NCBI GenBank assembly: GCA_958299035.1 | Contig: CATQJL010000223.1 | Location: 3,590,359-3,654,358, forward strand | Length of the DNA: 64,000 nucleotides | Direction of reading: 5' to 3' | From: Cylicocyclus nassatus | Lineage: Eukaryota; Nematoda; Chromadorea; Rhabditida; Strongylidae | Part shown: one piece after another, positions 35,091 to 46,442 of the stretch | How the letters are laid out: each line of letters begins with the position of its first letter | Numbering within the stretch: the first letter of the stretch is position 1 | The notes under the pieces: model-generated | Seen by the model: the letters and a program-made list of their open reading frames with translations, nothing else | What the model was told of the DNA's origin: nothing | Database searches by the model: none | Position numbers and translations under genes: made by a program

Positions 35091-35785
35091 GAGTAGCGGA
35101 AACCAACAAACAACGTTCTCTCGGTGAAACATCTTGCAAGATAGTCACAAATAGAAATGCGAACAGCTGATTTTCCTATAGCTTTCTTTTTGATGAACGA
35201 AGTTCTTGTCGATTAACAAGAGAATATTTTTGAAAAAAATGCCACAAAATAATCAGTTTCGTTGTTTTTTATTCCATTGTTTGCTCGAAAATCACAACTT
35301 TTTATAGAGCGCTCGAACTACATACCTTGATTTAACCAAAAATATTCAGTCAAAAGTATATAGAAATCACACTCCTTGCTCTTGTTGTAGCAGTTTTTAC
35401 ATTTTTTGGTAATGGAACGTTTTGGAAAATCAAATTTAATCCCTACTTTCTCTGACGAATGAGACAGAAAGCCGGCTTTAACTTCCTCTTGCAGACGGAA
35501 ACCAAACTAGAAGAAAATTGAATAGATCGATAGCTGGAGTCCGTACACAACCATTTAACACATAGCAAGTGCAGCAACAAATCGATAAAGGTAGCCAACA
35601 TATAATTGATAATCCTCAAATCCAATGTTTTTGCACTCAGCGCACATATAACCCTGTGCCAATTATAGCCGCATAGCTCGAAGTTGAAAAATACCCGCTC
35701 CGCCGCAGGACCCATAGTGCAAGCAAATCTCTCGCCGACATAATAAATAAATAATGGCTACTGGCCTCTCCTTTCGTCATCAATG

Positions 35786-35809
35786 AGCGCCGCTATATAT
35801 AGCGGCGCT
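35786..35809. repeat. Perfect 24-base palindrome
   Basis: AGCGCCGCTATA followed by its exact complement TATAGCGGCGCT. It is self-complementary with no loop and GC-rich at the edges in an AT-rich context. Confidence 0.8.
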
Positions 35810-36740
35810 ATATAAATATATTTTCGCATTCCTTTTTCTGGAATCCTTCGGCAACTGGATTCTCCTTCTTGCATGGAATTAGGGATAAGAGGAACGTAGA
35901 AAACTCTGTCGTAGCGCTTGGAAGGATCCAGTGTTTATTAAAGGAATTTTGATTGGAACGTTCAGCATGCAGAGTCATTGCGAAGTGAGACTTCAACAAA
36001 GTTCCAAAATAAATCCTGGTAAATTGTGTAGCAGGGCTTTCACAAGCTCTTTTACTCCAGAAGTTTCTACGAGTTTTCTAAGTTTCACTGTGCAATAAAA
36101 TTGTTCGGATTATTGGAAATTATCAATTATTACAATGTACGTGATATAATTCATGAAGGATGTATTAAATTGGTGTGAGAATTGCCCTTTGAAACTACTC
36201 TGATTACCTAATCATGAGAATCTTTAGCCTGTTTGTTTACCTCAAACAAAACGTAACTTTTGATGGCTCAAATCCCCTTCTAGGTTCCTACCGTATTTCT
36301 ATGGTAATTAAGAAAGATCGTTGAATCGCTCCATCCTATACTTCTCAGTTGAAGGCCGTTTTACACACTCGCGCTTAAAGATCGGAAAGACATTGACTCA
36401 AGAAAGTTATTAGCGATTAAACTGTTGTAATACGGTAGTCGAAAATTGCTCGTCGATCCCGTTAACAGAACTCAGTTGAATCAATGATAGACTCGAAGGG
36501 CATTCCAACATAGTGTTTATGACGGAAAATGTTGGAAAGTAACATTGTATTTATTATTGTTTGCGTTGTGGTTGTCTAATGATCTCTTGAATCTATTGGT
36601 GTTGTATTGACCTATGCGGGGGATCTGAGCGCTACGTAAAGCGCTCCCTGCTAGCTAAGTCATTCGTCTCGTCTTATCGTCTGCTCTTACTCATATCCGG
36701 TCCACTAATAAATCTATTCTATAATGTCCCGGACCCACTA

Positions 36741-37131
36741 CAAGTACAAGTACAAGTACAAGTAGACTACAACAGAAAACATTCAAAAATGAACATGCAA
36801 GTTAACAGGAAAACTAGAAGGTGATTTCTCGATTCGTGTATCAGAATAGTTTTAGCCAACAAAACTTTTCAGCTCTTCTATCCAATGAGCTGTACAGCTT
36901 GGCAAGAAGGGTGAAGTGAAGCCTGATTATTCGTTGTGGTGCCTGACAAGCTTACACCAGCATTCGATAGTACAACTCAGTGTAACAAAATCTTTATTGA
37001 CGATCTTAGATTTCATCAAAAGCTAATATCATAACTTTTTAGAATTTGGACATCAGTCACGTCGAATTTTCCAGGCAAGCTACGGTCCATGAAAAGTACA
37101 ACAGTTCTGTTGTAGCCTTGTACTTGTACTT
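36741..37131. mobile_element. MITE with TACAAG-repeat termini
   Basis: The left end is (TACAAG) repeated about four times followed by TAGACTACAACAGAA. The right end, inverted, reads GAAGTACAAGTACAAG-GCTACAACAGAA. The short tandem hexamers at both ends in inverted orientation mark the borders. About 390 bases, no coding sequence. Confidence 0.65.
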
Positions 37132-37930
37132 CTCAACGCGTGAATAAAAACAGAAAAATAGGGAAGCGTTCTAAATCAGTACTTACTTAAATACTGAAGC
37201 ATCTGTTAAAAACCTTCTAACAATAAGTTCGGCTGTTTTGAATCTAGGCTAGCATGTGTTCATGCTTACTACATCAAGATTTCTACCAATCCTTTGTTGA
37301 TATTTCGGCAATATCAACATGACTCTTTCATTGATATCCAAAAGAAAGGATTACTCAAACCTCAACTTTACCGGGACGGAGACGAAAACGCCAAATCATT
37401 AGCAAATAAGAAATTCATGGAAATCTTGGTGAAACAGCAATAATAATTTATTCATTTCGCTTCAATTCAATTGAATCTGATAAGAGTGGAGTGGCTCTTA
37501 CTTTCATTTTGGCTTTCACTAATTCCTAGGATTCCATCACATTTCGCGTTTGGCGCTCTAAAGGGCCGAAAAGCAGCCTATAAAGTCCTAGCTGCTTTCA
37601 AAAGGCTATATTTAACCACATATATCATAGTTATGTCGGGTGTTGACCCAAGCTTCACTGCGTGAGTACTCTTGCTTTTTCAAGATTGTTACGCTTTCTG
37701 CGCCCAGAACAAGTTATTTTCAAGTTCTCACATTACTTTCGACCGCACATTATTGTCCGCTCAAGAGTACTCCGACGTAATAGTGAATAAATGTTGTTAT
37801 ACTCATTCCTTTGCAATTGAAAATTAAAACGCGTCTAATTTCATCACCAGTTTCTTATCTAAGTCTTGAGGTAAGCTTGAACTGTGCTGAAACTAATTTC
37901 TAGTATTGTACGATGTTACTCATTTATTTA
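37132..37930. other. Spacer
   Basis: No gene recognised; a short plus frame at 37471-37665 has no splice partner. The stretch ends at the TA target of a mariner-type palindrome. Confidence 0.4.
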
Positions 37931-38654
37931 TTAGGTTGGTCCGAAAGTTCTGTCCCACCATTTTCAAAAAATCGTAACTTCTTTCTAACAGAATCTTTTT
38001 GCAAGAGTAAAACCACATTAGAAAGAGCAATTCATGTGCTTTCCAAAACTGTGTTGCCTGCTGTTCATTAAGCTCTGAATGCGGAGATAAAATTGGGGAA
38101 AGGAATTCATTTCAATTCCGGAATTTTTAAGCAAGCCCGTTAAAAAATCCAAAATTGTGCCATAAAATCCAAAACAGCCAGTATCCTAGGATTTTTGATC
38201 CCCTCTTTCCAGCTAAGCAAAATTCGCGCTGATCGAGCTCTTTTGAAAGAAGTTATGATTTTCAAGAAAAAATGCCAAAAAATCAGTTTCTTAAGAAAAT
38301 TGATTTTTTGACATTTTTTTCAAAAAATCATAACTTTCCGAAGAACAGCTCGATCAACGCGAGTTTTGCTCAGCCAGAAAGAGGGGGTGAAATAGTCTAG
38401 GATAGTGGCTGTTTGGATTTTATGGCACTGTTTTGGATTTTTTAACGAGCTTGCTCAAATATTCCGAAGTTGAAATGAATTCCTTTCCCCAATTTTTTCT
38501 CTGCATTCAAAGCTTAATGAATAGCAGCCAACCCAGTCTTAGAAAGCACATGAATTGCTCTTTCCAAAATGATTTTACTATAGCAAAAACATTGTGTTAG
38601 GAAGAAGTTACGATTTTTTGAAAATGGTGGGACAGAACTTTCGGACCAACCTAA
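37931..38654. mobile_element. Mariner-type palindromic MITE
   Basis: TTAGGTTGGTCCGAAAGTTC at the left and its complement at the right, flanked by TA at 37929-37930 and 38655-38656. The arms pair for about 350 bases each, so the 724-base element is almost one long hairpin. No transposase. Confidence 0.88.
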
Positions 38655-38950
38655 TATTTATTTATTTATTTATTGCACCAAAAGTGCGCCATCGACTAGT
38701 CAAAAGTCTGGACAATAGTATGGCGAATAAAAAAGAACTCAGTCAAAAGTATCATTCAAAGAAAAAAAAGTTCTTGGTCTTGATACTACCAAACTAACAT
38801 GAAAGGAAATAAAATTATAGCATCAAAACTTGACCACTTTATTACCTGTTCAAAAAGCTCATTTAGGTAGTGAGCAGAACTTAAGTTGGATTAACAGCAC
38901 CAGAGGTAGTTTTCACATTTTCCTGTACTTAAGCGACCAGATTTGAAACA

Positions 38951-39155
38951 GGGTGAGACCAAGGCGAATGGGCTAAACCATGCGTGCCTAGGTTAATTCA
39001 CTGAGCTCACCCTAGCTATCTCGTGTTATAAAACATTGCTTTCGGATATAGTGCATGACTTCCTATTGCTCTGAACCGAGCTTAATATAAGAGGGTGAGA
39101 GTAAGGCGAATGGGCGAAACCATGCGTGCCTAGATTATTTCACTGAGCTCACCCT
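38951..39155. repeat. Duplicated segment of about 75 bases, 140 bases apart
   Basis: GGTGAGA-CAAGGCGAATGGG...AACCATGCGTGCCTAG...TTCACTGAGCTCACCCTA occurs at 38951-39023 and again at 39093-39154 with a few changes. Each copy starts GGGTGAG and ends CTCACCC, so each is also a short stem. It lies downstream of the CR1 element's 3' end. Confidence 0.7.
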
Positions 39156-39442
39156 AAGTACTTCTCGGGCAGTCGAATGTAGAATGATATGACATTGTGT
39201 AAGTGATCAAAGTAGTCAAATTTCTGCCATAATTAGAGATGAAAGTAGAAAAAAAAGGTCTGGTAGAATCAAATTGACATGTAAATGGAAGTAAGTAATT
39301 TTGTATAGTGTATTTTGTGTCATTTGCTCGTAATAAAGCTGGCATCAGTGTAGCCAAGGTAGCAGAACTCCATAACACATTACAAGAAAGACTGATGAGG
39401 GAGTTGACCAAATTAGATGAAATTCAACTGAAATAATACGCT

Positions 39443-41645
39443 TTAAAAGGGTAGATGTAATTTTTCACCTTCGGTCAATTTGATCAACTTAGCCTTCAAA
39501 GAACGTGCACAGCGTGAAGCAATCAAATCCTTGGGTAAGAGCTGAAACCAACGTGCAATCCTACGAAACAGATTATTATGCATTTTGTTTTTATTGTATC
39601 TCATAATCTTGACATGGTGAAGGTTGAAGCCTCCCAATCTCTGACTAGCTGGCATAAAAATCCAGTATTTACTTGGTTTTGGTCTGGTTCCTCCTCTAAG
39701 AACTTGAAAACAAAACATTAGATCAGAGATATTACGACGAAAGGAGAGACTTTGTAGATTCAGCTTCTTTAGTCGTATTTCACAAGCAGGAGGGGCATTA
39801 CTAGGAGAGACTCTTCTGTACAACAGACGCGTAAAAGTTTTTTGCACTTTTTCAAGTTTTTCAATGTCCTTTTTTCGATTGGGGTTCCACACCTGGGAAC
39901 AATATTCTAGGTGGGGACGAACTAGAGACTTGTAGAGACGTGTCAGAAGCACACGAGTTAGTTTTTACACTCCGAAAAAGTACAAACAAAAAAGTATAAG
40001 CTCTCCTGATAACCGCATCAATCTGCTCAGAGAAAGGGTTTCGAATCAATAATGACTCCCAAATCCCTAACTGAGGAACACACCTTCAAAGTAGTATCAT
40101 CTACCACATAAGCGCCTGCATGCTGATCACCCATATGTAAGAAAAAACTTTTACCCAGATTGACTGACAGATGCCAACGATTAGCCCAAGTGATCAGGTT
40201 AGTAAGCGACTGTTGCAATGCTGATTGTACCTCTATTCGATTATCACAACTGTAAACACCATATATTTTTATGTCATCTGCATACAATTGTATTCGTATG
40301 TCTGGGGACGTTCGAAGTATTGTCGGCAGATCAAGCGTATAAATCAGAAAAAGTAGAGGGGAGAGAACTGCTCCTTGGGGTACGCCGCTTATACAAGGAT
40401 ATGCGTCTGAAAATGTATTGCGAACTTCGACTGTCATAAAACGGTTGTGTAGATAGGAGTCAAACCAGTTGAAAAGGGGACCAACAATACCGATTTCCTT
40501 CAGCTTTATGAGAAGTTTAGAATGACACACCTTGTCAAACGCTTTAGATAAATCGATATAGAGTACATCTACGGACTTCTTATAATTTAGGGCTAAAATC
40601 CAGTCATAGGTACTATCAGCTAGGTTTGTTGTGGTAGAAGCATCATTGATGAAGCCATGCTGCTCAGCTAGGATTAGATGTAATTTATTCAGCCTTGCCA
40701 GCAACCTACCTCGTATAATTCTTTCCATAACCTTAGCCGATGCTGGTAAAAGACTGATAGGTCGAAAATCACTGACTAACTTGGCTCCTTGTATCTTTGG
40801 GATGGCAGTGACAAGGGCATGCTTCCATAAATCTGGCACCTCACCCAACATCATGGAAACATCAAAAATGTGAGCTAGTGGAGTAGATAAAGCAGATGCG
40901 CATCTTTTTTAGATAATTTGTGGTATGCCATCATAAGTTTCCGTGGTAAATAGTTTTAACTTCTTGAGAAACTTGAAGACCTCGGATGGTTCAAAGTACA
41001 CTGTCATAGAATGGTTGCCGGGCGTTACAGAGCTACTGAATGCAGAAAAATCATAGTCATCATCTTTGGTAAACGCTGGCAAAATATGCTCCAAGAACCC
41101 TGGCTTTATCCGCATCATCATAGGAACTAAAGCCAGAATGATCTTCAAGAGTAGGGAGAGTAGCACTAGCTTTCATTTTGGTATTTATATATCTGTACAA
41201 ATTTCGAGCAGATGCTTTAAATGCAAGGCGACGCTCTCGATTTGCTAAATACTTTTGCATATGGAAATCAATGTCATGACACACTTTTTTATATATAGGA
41301 CTGTGTAGCGGATCATTCAATCTGTCGAAAAGCCTGCATTTTTGCATGTTAAGTGCATCAATGTGAGGAGGGAGTTTCATGAGTGTGTCGCTAGGATATT
41401 TCATAGTAACGAATATGCTAAGGGCAGAATAAATTATCTTACAAAATCTAAGGTAAAGTTCTGAGCATGACTCATATTGATCAAATTGCGCAAGCCAGTC
41501 AACTCTAGAAAGAAAATTATTCAGTGCAAAGTAGTCAACTCTGTGAAAGTCGGGTAAGGGTATAGATGGCAAACCCATGGTCGCAGGCCCTTCACACTCA
41601 AACTGAACCATCCCATGATCAGAGGAGCCAAGAGGTGGGAGTATA
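39443..41645 (-). pseudogene. CR1 LINE endonuclease end, reverse transcriptase and C-terminus
   Basis: The reading resumes at 41645 with PPLGSSDHGMVQFE, the SDH end of the nuclease. It shifts frame near 41060-41166 (YFEPSEVFKFLKKLK), meets a stop near 40909, then gives most of the reverse transcriptase at 40027-40908: ALVTAIPKIQGAK, DFRPISLLP, LYIDLSKAFDKV, GVPQGAVLSPLLF and the catalytic LYADDIK, then DLGVIIDSK. A shift between 39952 and 40027 leads to the C-terminal region (SLVRPHLEYCSQVWNP, LEKVQKTFTRLL) with its stop at 39443. This order is that of the CR1/Jockey group. At least three lesions block translation, although the polymerase core is well kept. Confidence 0.92.
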
Positions 41646-42283
41646 CAGGGTGTCCCAAAAAAATGTTTAGAACGTTTGATCGTCAATATCTCTCTTCCCA
41701 AGAAGTCTTTTGCCTTGCTTCAGGTACCGTTTTGTAGAGCTGGCTTCAACTTAGATTTGCATTATAGAACGAATCATCTCTCTTCATTACTGTAGGATTA
41801 CGGTAGAAACTTGAAAGAGGGTTTTAAGCAATGAAAGGCCATATTTTGCCTCAGAAAAGAAACAAAACAGCCTAAAAGCTTCTACACTAGGCTAATTAGA
41901 GTTGCTGATTGTAACTGTAGAGTTTCCGACTTATCATGATGCTTCATTGAAGAGTTATGCCAGGTAAGAGGTAGCGGCCATTTTTTCAATGTTCCTAAAA
42001 GTGCGATTGCACCGTTTAAAAAACTTCGTAACCTTGTGAATAGTGGAGTATTGAACTCAGCGTCCATAAAAACCCTATTACACAAGTTTTCACAATTATT
42101 TGAAAAATTTTGAAACGGCAGCTTTTTTCCACATTGACACCACATGTTTCAAGTTTCTACCGTAATACTACAGTAATGAAGATAGTTGGGTGATTCGTTC
42201 TCTAATGCAAATCTAAGTTGAAGCCAGCTCTACAAAACAGTACCTGAACCAAGGCAAAAGACTTCTTGGATAAGAACTAATCA
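41646..42283 (-). mobile_element. CAGGGTGT-end MITE inserted in the LINE
   Basis: It starts TA-CAGGGTGTCCCAAAAAAATG at 41646. Arms 41646-41815 and 42170-42283 are inverted copies, but the outer 50 or so bases of the right arm, with its CAGGG end, are absent. Between the arms a minus-strand frame (41882-42145) encodes KLPFQNFSNNCENL, kept also in the copy at 11675. The missing terminus together with the missing LINE sequence points to a deletion across the junction after insertion. Confidence 0.8.
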
Positions 42284-42872
42284 CATTCATCAGTTTTTCA
42301 TCATCATCTTTACTAGAGCTAGGTGGGCGGTATATCGCGATAAATCGTAAACGTAAAGATTGTGGATGGATAATAGTGACAATTAACACATCTGCTAGCA
42401 AGGATACTTCAACATTAGTGCACTTAGATACTATGTTACCCTTTACCAGGCAACAGACACCACCACCTTTTCGGTTATTTTTGTCACTTCTGTACAGCAC
42501 ATAGGGCATACCACCCACAACCTCAGAATCAAGTATTTTTATATTAAGCCAAGTTTCAGTAATGAAAAGTAAATCAGGTTTGTATTCATGGACAAAAGCG
42601 TGCAAGCAGTTCAATTTATTTCTTAGACTCCGTGCGTTAAAAAGGATTATTTGTAATGAATCAGTTCTTCCTTCTACCATAGGTATTTTCTCACACAGAG
42701 CACAAAGTAATCTGTCGATTACGGGGTCATTGTTTTTGTCCCTGATGCTGGTTATCAAATCCGCAATAGATAGATTTGAAAACTCAGCATCATACGTTTG
42801 ACTTCCCGCATCAACAGATTTTGTGGCTGACCCGGTCCTAGATGCAAGCTTTTTCAGAGTTTTTGGTGCCAT
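42284..42872 (-). pseudogene. CR1 LINE N-terminus and AP-endonuclease start
   Basis: From Met at 42872 a Lys-rich start (MAPKTLKKLAS) leads to the exonuclease-endonuclease-phosphatase fold: LFNARSLRNK, PDLLFITETWL (catalytic Glu), GGGVCCLVK and RFIAIYRPPSSS. The frame runs into MITE sequence at about 42283, soon after DDDEKLMNVIS. About 100 residues of the nuclease expected before the SDH motif, including its GDFN-type site, are missing, so the domain is dead. Confidence 0.9.
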
Positions 42873-43557
42873 TTGATTTTTTGCTTATTGGTAGCACTGA
42901 ATTTGCACAAAAAATCACCAAAAATTTCAAAAAACTTTAAGGACTATATCAAAAAAAAAAACAAAATAAAATCGGTAGCCACTAGCAAACACAAAGCAAA
43001 AATATGAAATCAAAGGTCTCACCTGAAAGGGAGAACGATGGCAGAACAGCAACGAAAGTGAACTGTGAGAGAAAATACAAGAGCGGCCGCTCAGCGTGGA
43101 AGCACAAACGTGAATTGGAAGCACAAACGTGAATTGTGATATCGTGATACATCAACGCTCCAAGGCCAAAACTTGCGTCCAAAGGCGACATCTGGCGCTT
43201 CTTGCCGTTGGCTGTGACCCTTACGATAAGCATAGAGAACACAAAGCTTTGAGAAGAGATATACCCGTAAATGAGGTCAAAGCAACTTTGAACTTTAATA
43301 GCATGAAAGTTGGTCTAGGAAACCTTCATAGTAGCTTATTAACTACTTCGTCGTTGCTTATCACGAATGCAAATCTTCACAATTGTAATTTACATGCAAG
43401 CTTTTCCAGCTTTATCAAAAGCTATTCTTTGCGGTGAATGTAACCATTCCCTAATGTTAGATTTTCAATTCTATATTGTTGGTTTAGCACCATCATTATC
43501 TAGGGGAAGTGAACATCATCGCAAGTGTGCTCTCGTGGTCGTTTCTACATACCTACA
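42873..43557. other. Upstream flank of the LINE
   Basis: Possible 5' untranslated LINE sequence to about 43.1 kb, then spacer. Open frames on both strands at 42927-43437 overlap each other and are not supported. Confidence 0.4.
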
Positions 43558-43771
43558 GTCGTTTTCAATACGTGTTGGTCTTTTCTACCGTATGCCTTCC
43601 AGCCTCAACATGACGTGGTTCGGGCTTGCGCCACGTTGCTTTTCTCGCCACGCCACGCCAAAGAGCGTCGCTACGTGGCGCAAGCCCAAAGCGATGCGGC
43701 TCTTCACCATTCACGTCATGTTGAGGCTGGAAGGCCTACGGCAGAAAAGACCAATACGTATTGAAAACGAC
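43558..43771. mobile_element. Hairpin MITE, 214 bases
   Basis: GTCGTTTTCAATACGTGTTG at the left pairs with CAATACGTATTGAAAACGAC at the right. The arms continue inward through GCCTTCCAGCCTCAACATGACGTG with few mismatches to about 43617 and 43712, and a second pairing (GGGCTTGCGCCACG) fills much of the loop. No coding content. Confidence 0.8.
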
Positions 43772-44219
43772 TATAAATGTACAAGTCTACAAGGAGAGAT
43801 ATAGCCCGTCATTACACACTCCATAAGTGTGGCTCCTTATATTTTACATTTGAATGGCAGAAACGAATATATGCGCATGATTGTGCTAAAGTGGATGATG
43901 ATAAGCGATGAAATAACCATAAAGAGCAAAACGTTGGGAAAGCAAAGAAGAACAAATTATTAAAGCAGTTGCCGATGTAATCTGCTCTGTCTAGAGCAAC
44001 TCATTTTTAGTTATGAAATCATCAATTGGTCTTACTGCTGAGTTTTTCTCGCAGTGGCAATCATATCCCAAAACCGTGTACATTGTAATCAGATCTTTGC
44101 GACTTAGAGTGTGTTCTCCATGAATGTTTGATTAGGAGTTGCGATAATCCCATTATGATAATCTGATGACATAGTATGATGATAAATAACGCGTGTCCCA
44201 CACAGTGGTCGACAAACTA
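43772..44219. other. Spacer
   Basis: No feature recognised. Confidence 0.4.
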
Positions 44220-44251
44220 TTAGGTAGTCGGATAATTTCTGTTACACATAT

Positions 44252-45671
44252 GGGAAGTCACTAAACTTAGGTCGGCCTTTTGAAATGAGACACACACACA
44301 TTTAGAATCAACTCGGAACGCTGATTCCAAATATGCTGTCTTTAGCTGCGAAGCGTTTCTCTGAAACGAGTTATGAGCTTTTTCCTGAGCAAAGGTTGCG
44401 TGTTGACCGCCTTACAGGTGCCACGATATCATCATCTAGGTAGTGGTTCAAATGCCTAATACACCCTATAAAAGCTAAATGACTCATCTTGATGTTATTT
44501 CGATTCTCCTCAATTTAGTGGAGCAGATTCCGTTTACAAGCCTTTTTTCCATATTTAGTTATATTAGGTTGGTGCAAAAATAATGAGCGTTTTTATTTTC
44601 TTGCTTTAACAAAGCAAGCAGACTCAACCCAACAAAGGGTAAGGGGTATTGTTCGATAGAGCAAAGCAAGCTCTACAACATGGCACTCATGCCTTTGCGC
44701 CATGCTCGATCCGCGGAGAGTACGAACTCAAAATCTAAAAATTTCCAAATGCCCAAAAAATCGAAAAAAATCAGATCTTCGTCCAAATAATTTCTACGGA
44801 CCCTCCCACTCGCTCACATCAATGCTATCGATACCTGATATCCATATGTGCGATTGAGTACTCTGCGTTGATACCACTGCTTAGAAAACGAAAATTTCCC
44901 TGATTTTCTCAAAGCAATGCTGAGCCGTTTTTACATATGTAGTTCTATAGTACAAGCCTAGGTAAGCACAACTGTAGTTTTTCAGCCTATTTCGAGCGGT
45001 ACTTTTCGAGAAATGTCGATTTTAGCACTAAAACTGAAACGAAAAAATCCGAATTCGTTATTTCTCGAAACCTACCACTTGGAATGGGCTGAAAATCTAC
45101 AGTTATGCTTACCTAGGCTTGTAGTATAGAACTACATATGCAAAAACGGCTCAGCATTGCTTTGAGAAAATCAGGGAAATTTTCGTTTTCTCAGTTTCTA
45201 GTCAAGCAAAAAATACGGCAATCGCACATATGGATATCAGGTATCGATAGTATTGATGTGAGCGAGTGGGAGGTCCGTAGAAATTATTTGGACCAAGGAC
45301 CGGTTTTTTTTCGATTTTTAAAAATTTGGGCATTTGGAAATCTTTAGATTTTGAGTTCGTACTCTCCGCGGATCGAGCATGGCGCAAAGGCATGAATGCC
45401 ATGTTGTAGAGCTTGCCTTGCTCTATCGAACAATACCCCTTACCCTTCGTTGGGTTGAGTCTGCTTGCTTTGTTAAAGCAAGAAAATAAAAACGCTCATT
45501 ATTTTTGCACCAACCTAATATATCAATAACACATGCTAAAAAGCTCATAACTCGGTTAAGAGAAACGCTTCGCAGCTAAGAACAGCATATTTGGAATCAG
45601 CGTTCCGAGCTGATTTTAAATATAATATATGTGTCCCATTCCAAAAGGCCGACCTAAGTAAAGTGACTTCC
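44252..45671. mobile_element. Fold-back repeat split by a mariner-type MITE
   Basis: GGAAGTCACT-AAACTTAGGTCGGCC and the GCTGATTCCAAATATGCTG/CTGCGAAGCG/CGAGTTATGAGC block at 44252-44385 are mirrored at 45548-45671. The family is the one seen near 6.4-7.4 and 29.4-29.8 kb. Confidence 0.75.
44564..45518. mobile_element. Mariner-type palindrome, TTAGGTTGGTGCAAAAATAAT ends
   Basis: Terminal TTAGGTTGGTGCAAAAATAA and its complement, with TA on both sides (44562-44563 and 45519-45520). The two halves pair over almost their whole length with the loop near 45040, giving arms of about 470 bases. Several open frames occur in both arms because they are copies of one another; none resembles a transposase. 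Confidence 0.9.
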
Positions 45672-46149
45672 TTTGTAAGATTTCTAGGAAATTTCAAAAG
45701 CTTTCTGAAACCCCCAAATTTGCAACACGCTTAGGACATAGCAAGGTCTACCCACCAGCATGATTGGTGCCGCAAGTGCACTAATGACAACAAGTTTACG
45801 GCAGTTTTGTAAAAGCAGTCAAATTTCTCAGTTCTTGTCTGATCTTTTTCTCTGCACCTATTTGCTTTTCTTCTTCCAGAATTTTTTAGAACGTATTTTG
45901 ACATTTTCTCTCACATGGAAACATTCCGGTACCTCTAGCTTTTCGAAAACGAGGGATGAAAAAATCAAAAAAAAATTCAAAAACTTTTCTAAATTCTTTT
46001 TTCATGTGCATCGTATAGAAATGAGTACAGAAAACATAAAAACGATTTTTTGAAATTTTTTGAAGACGTTTTCTTCGCAAAAATTCCGATGACTGTAAAG
46101 ATGGCGCATACTGAGATTTGAATCGCCCAGAAAAGCGTGTGCAGACATG

Positions 46150-46330
46150 TCTGCGTTATTCCCTCATATTAGCCAAACGCTACAGACTATGCCCTACCTG
46201 ACTACCATATTGTCCGGTCTATCGCTCATCACCTGAGAGAACGCCTGCATTTACAAAAATGGGAAGAAATGGATTTTCAGCCACAAAGTGGGTGTTTTGC
46301 GCACGGATCGCAGATGCGACGGTACCCTTG
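46150..46330 (+). pseudogene. Mariner transposase C-terminal fragment
   Basis: One plus frame gives LPDYHIVRSIAHHLRERL followed by QKWEEM. It corresponds to the conserved SDYHLFRSLxxFL stretch after the second catalytic Asp of mariner transposases, and a decayed form of the preceding SPDLAP region can be glimpsed near 46160. Stops and frameshifts surround it. It is on the strand expected from the element's termini. Confidence 0.7.
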
Positions 46331-46442
46331 TATAGGCCTTTTGACACGGCCATACTCCGTAAACATGAGATCTTTCCAAAGTTTCTGAGTTTTGTAAGAA
46401 TTTAAATAAAAAGTTTAGCAGAAATTATCCGACAACCTAATA

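Larger units (their letters stand above)
33791..36740. other. Gene-free stretch
   Basis: No supported gene. The plus frame at 33949-34371 is low in complexity and matches nothing. A piece near 34430-34500 resembles the arm of the CAGGGTGT family (GGAGCCGGCTTCAACTTA). Repeats at 34885-35090 and a perfect palindrome at 35786-35809 are listed separately. The minus frame at 35443-35715 was not accepted as an exon. Confidence 0.45.
39440..42872 (-). mobile_element. CR1-type LINE, interrupted
   Basis: Minus strand. The endonuclease part is at 42284-42872 and the rest of the endonuclease, reverse transcriptase and 3' end at 39440-41645; a MITE occupies 41646-42283. The first Met is at 42872. The 3' end lies near 39.4 kb, without an obvious poly(A) or short-repeat tail being certain. 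Its 5' untranslated region may extend to about 43.1 kb. Confidence 0.9.
44220..46440 (+). mobile_element. Decayed mariner hosting nested elements
   Basis: TTAGGTAGTCGGATAATTTCTG and its complement CAGAAATTATCCGACAACCTAA are flanked by TA at 44218-44219 and 46441-46442. The right third carries a recognisable transposase end (46150-46330). A palindromic repeat (44252-45671) lies inside it, which is itself split by another mariner-type palindrome (44564-45518). Removing the innermost insert leaves 1,266 bases, near the length of a full mariner, but that figure still includes the arms of the middle repeat. Confidence 0.82.
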
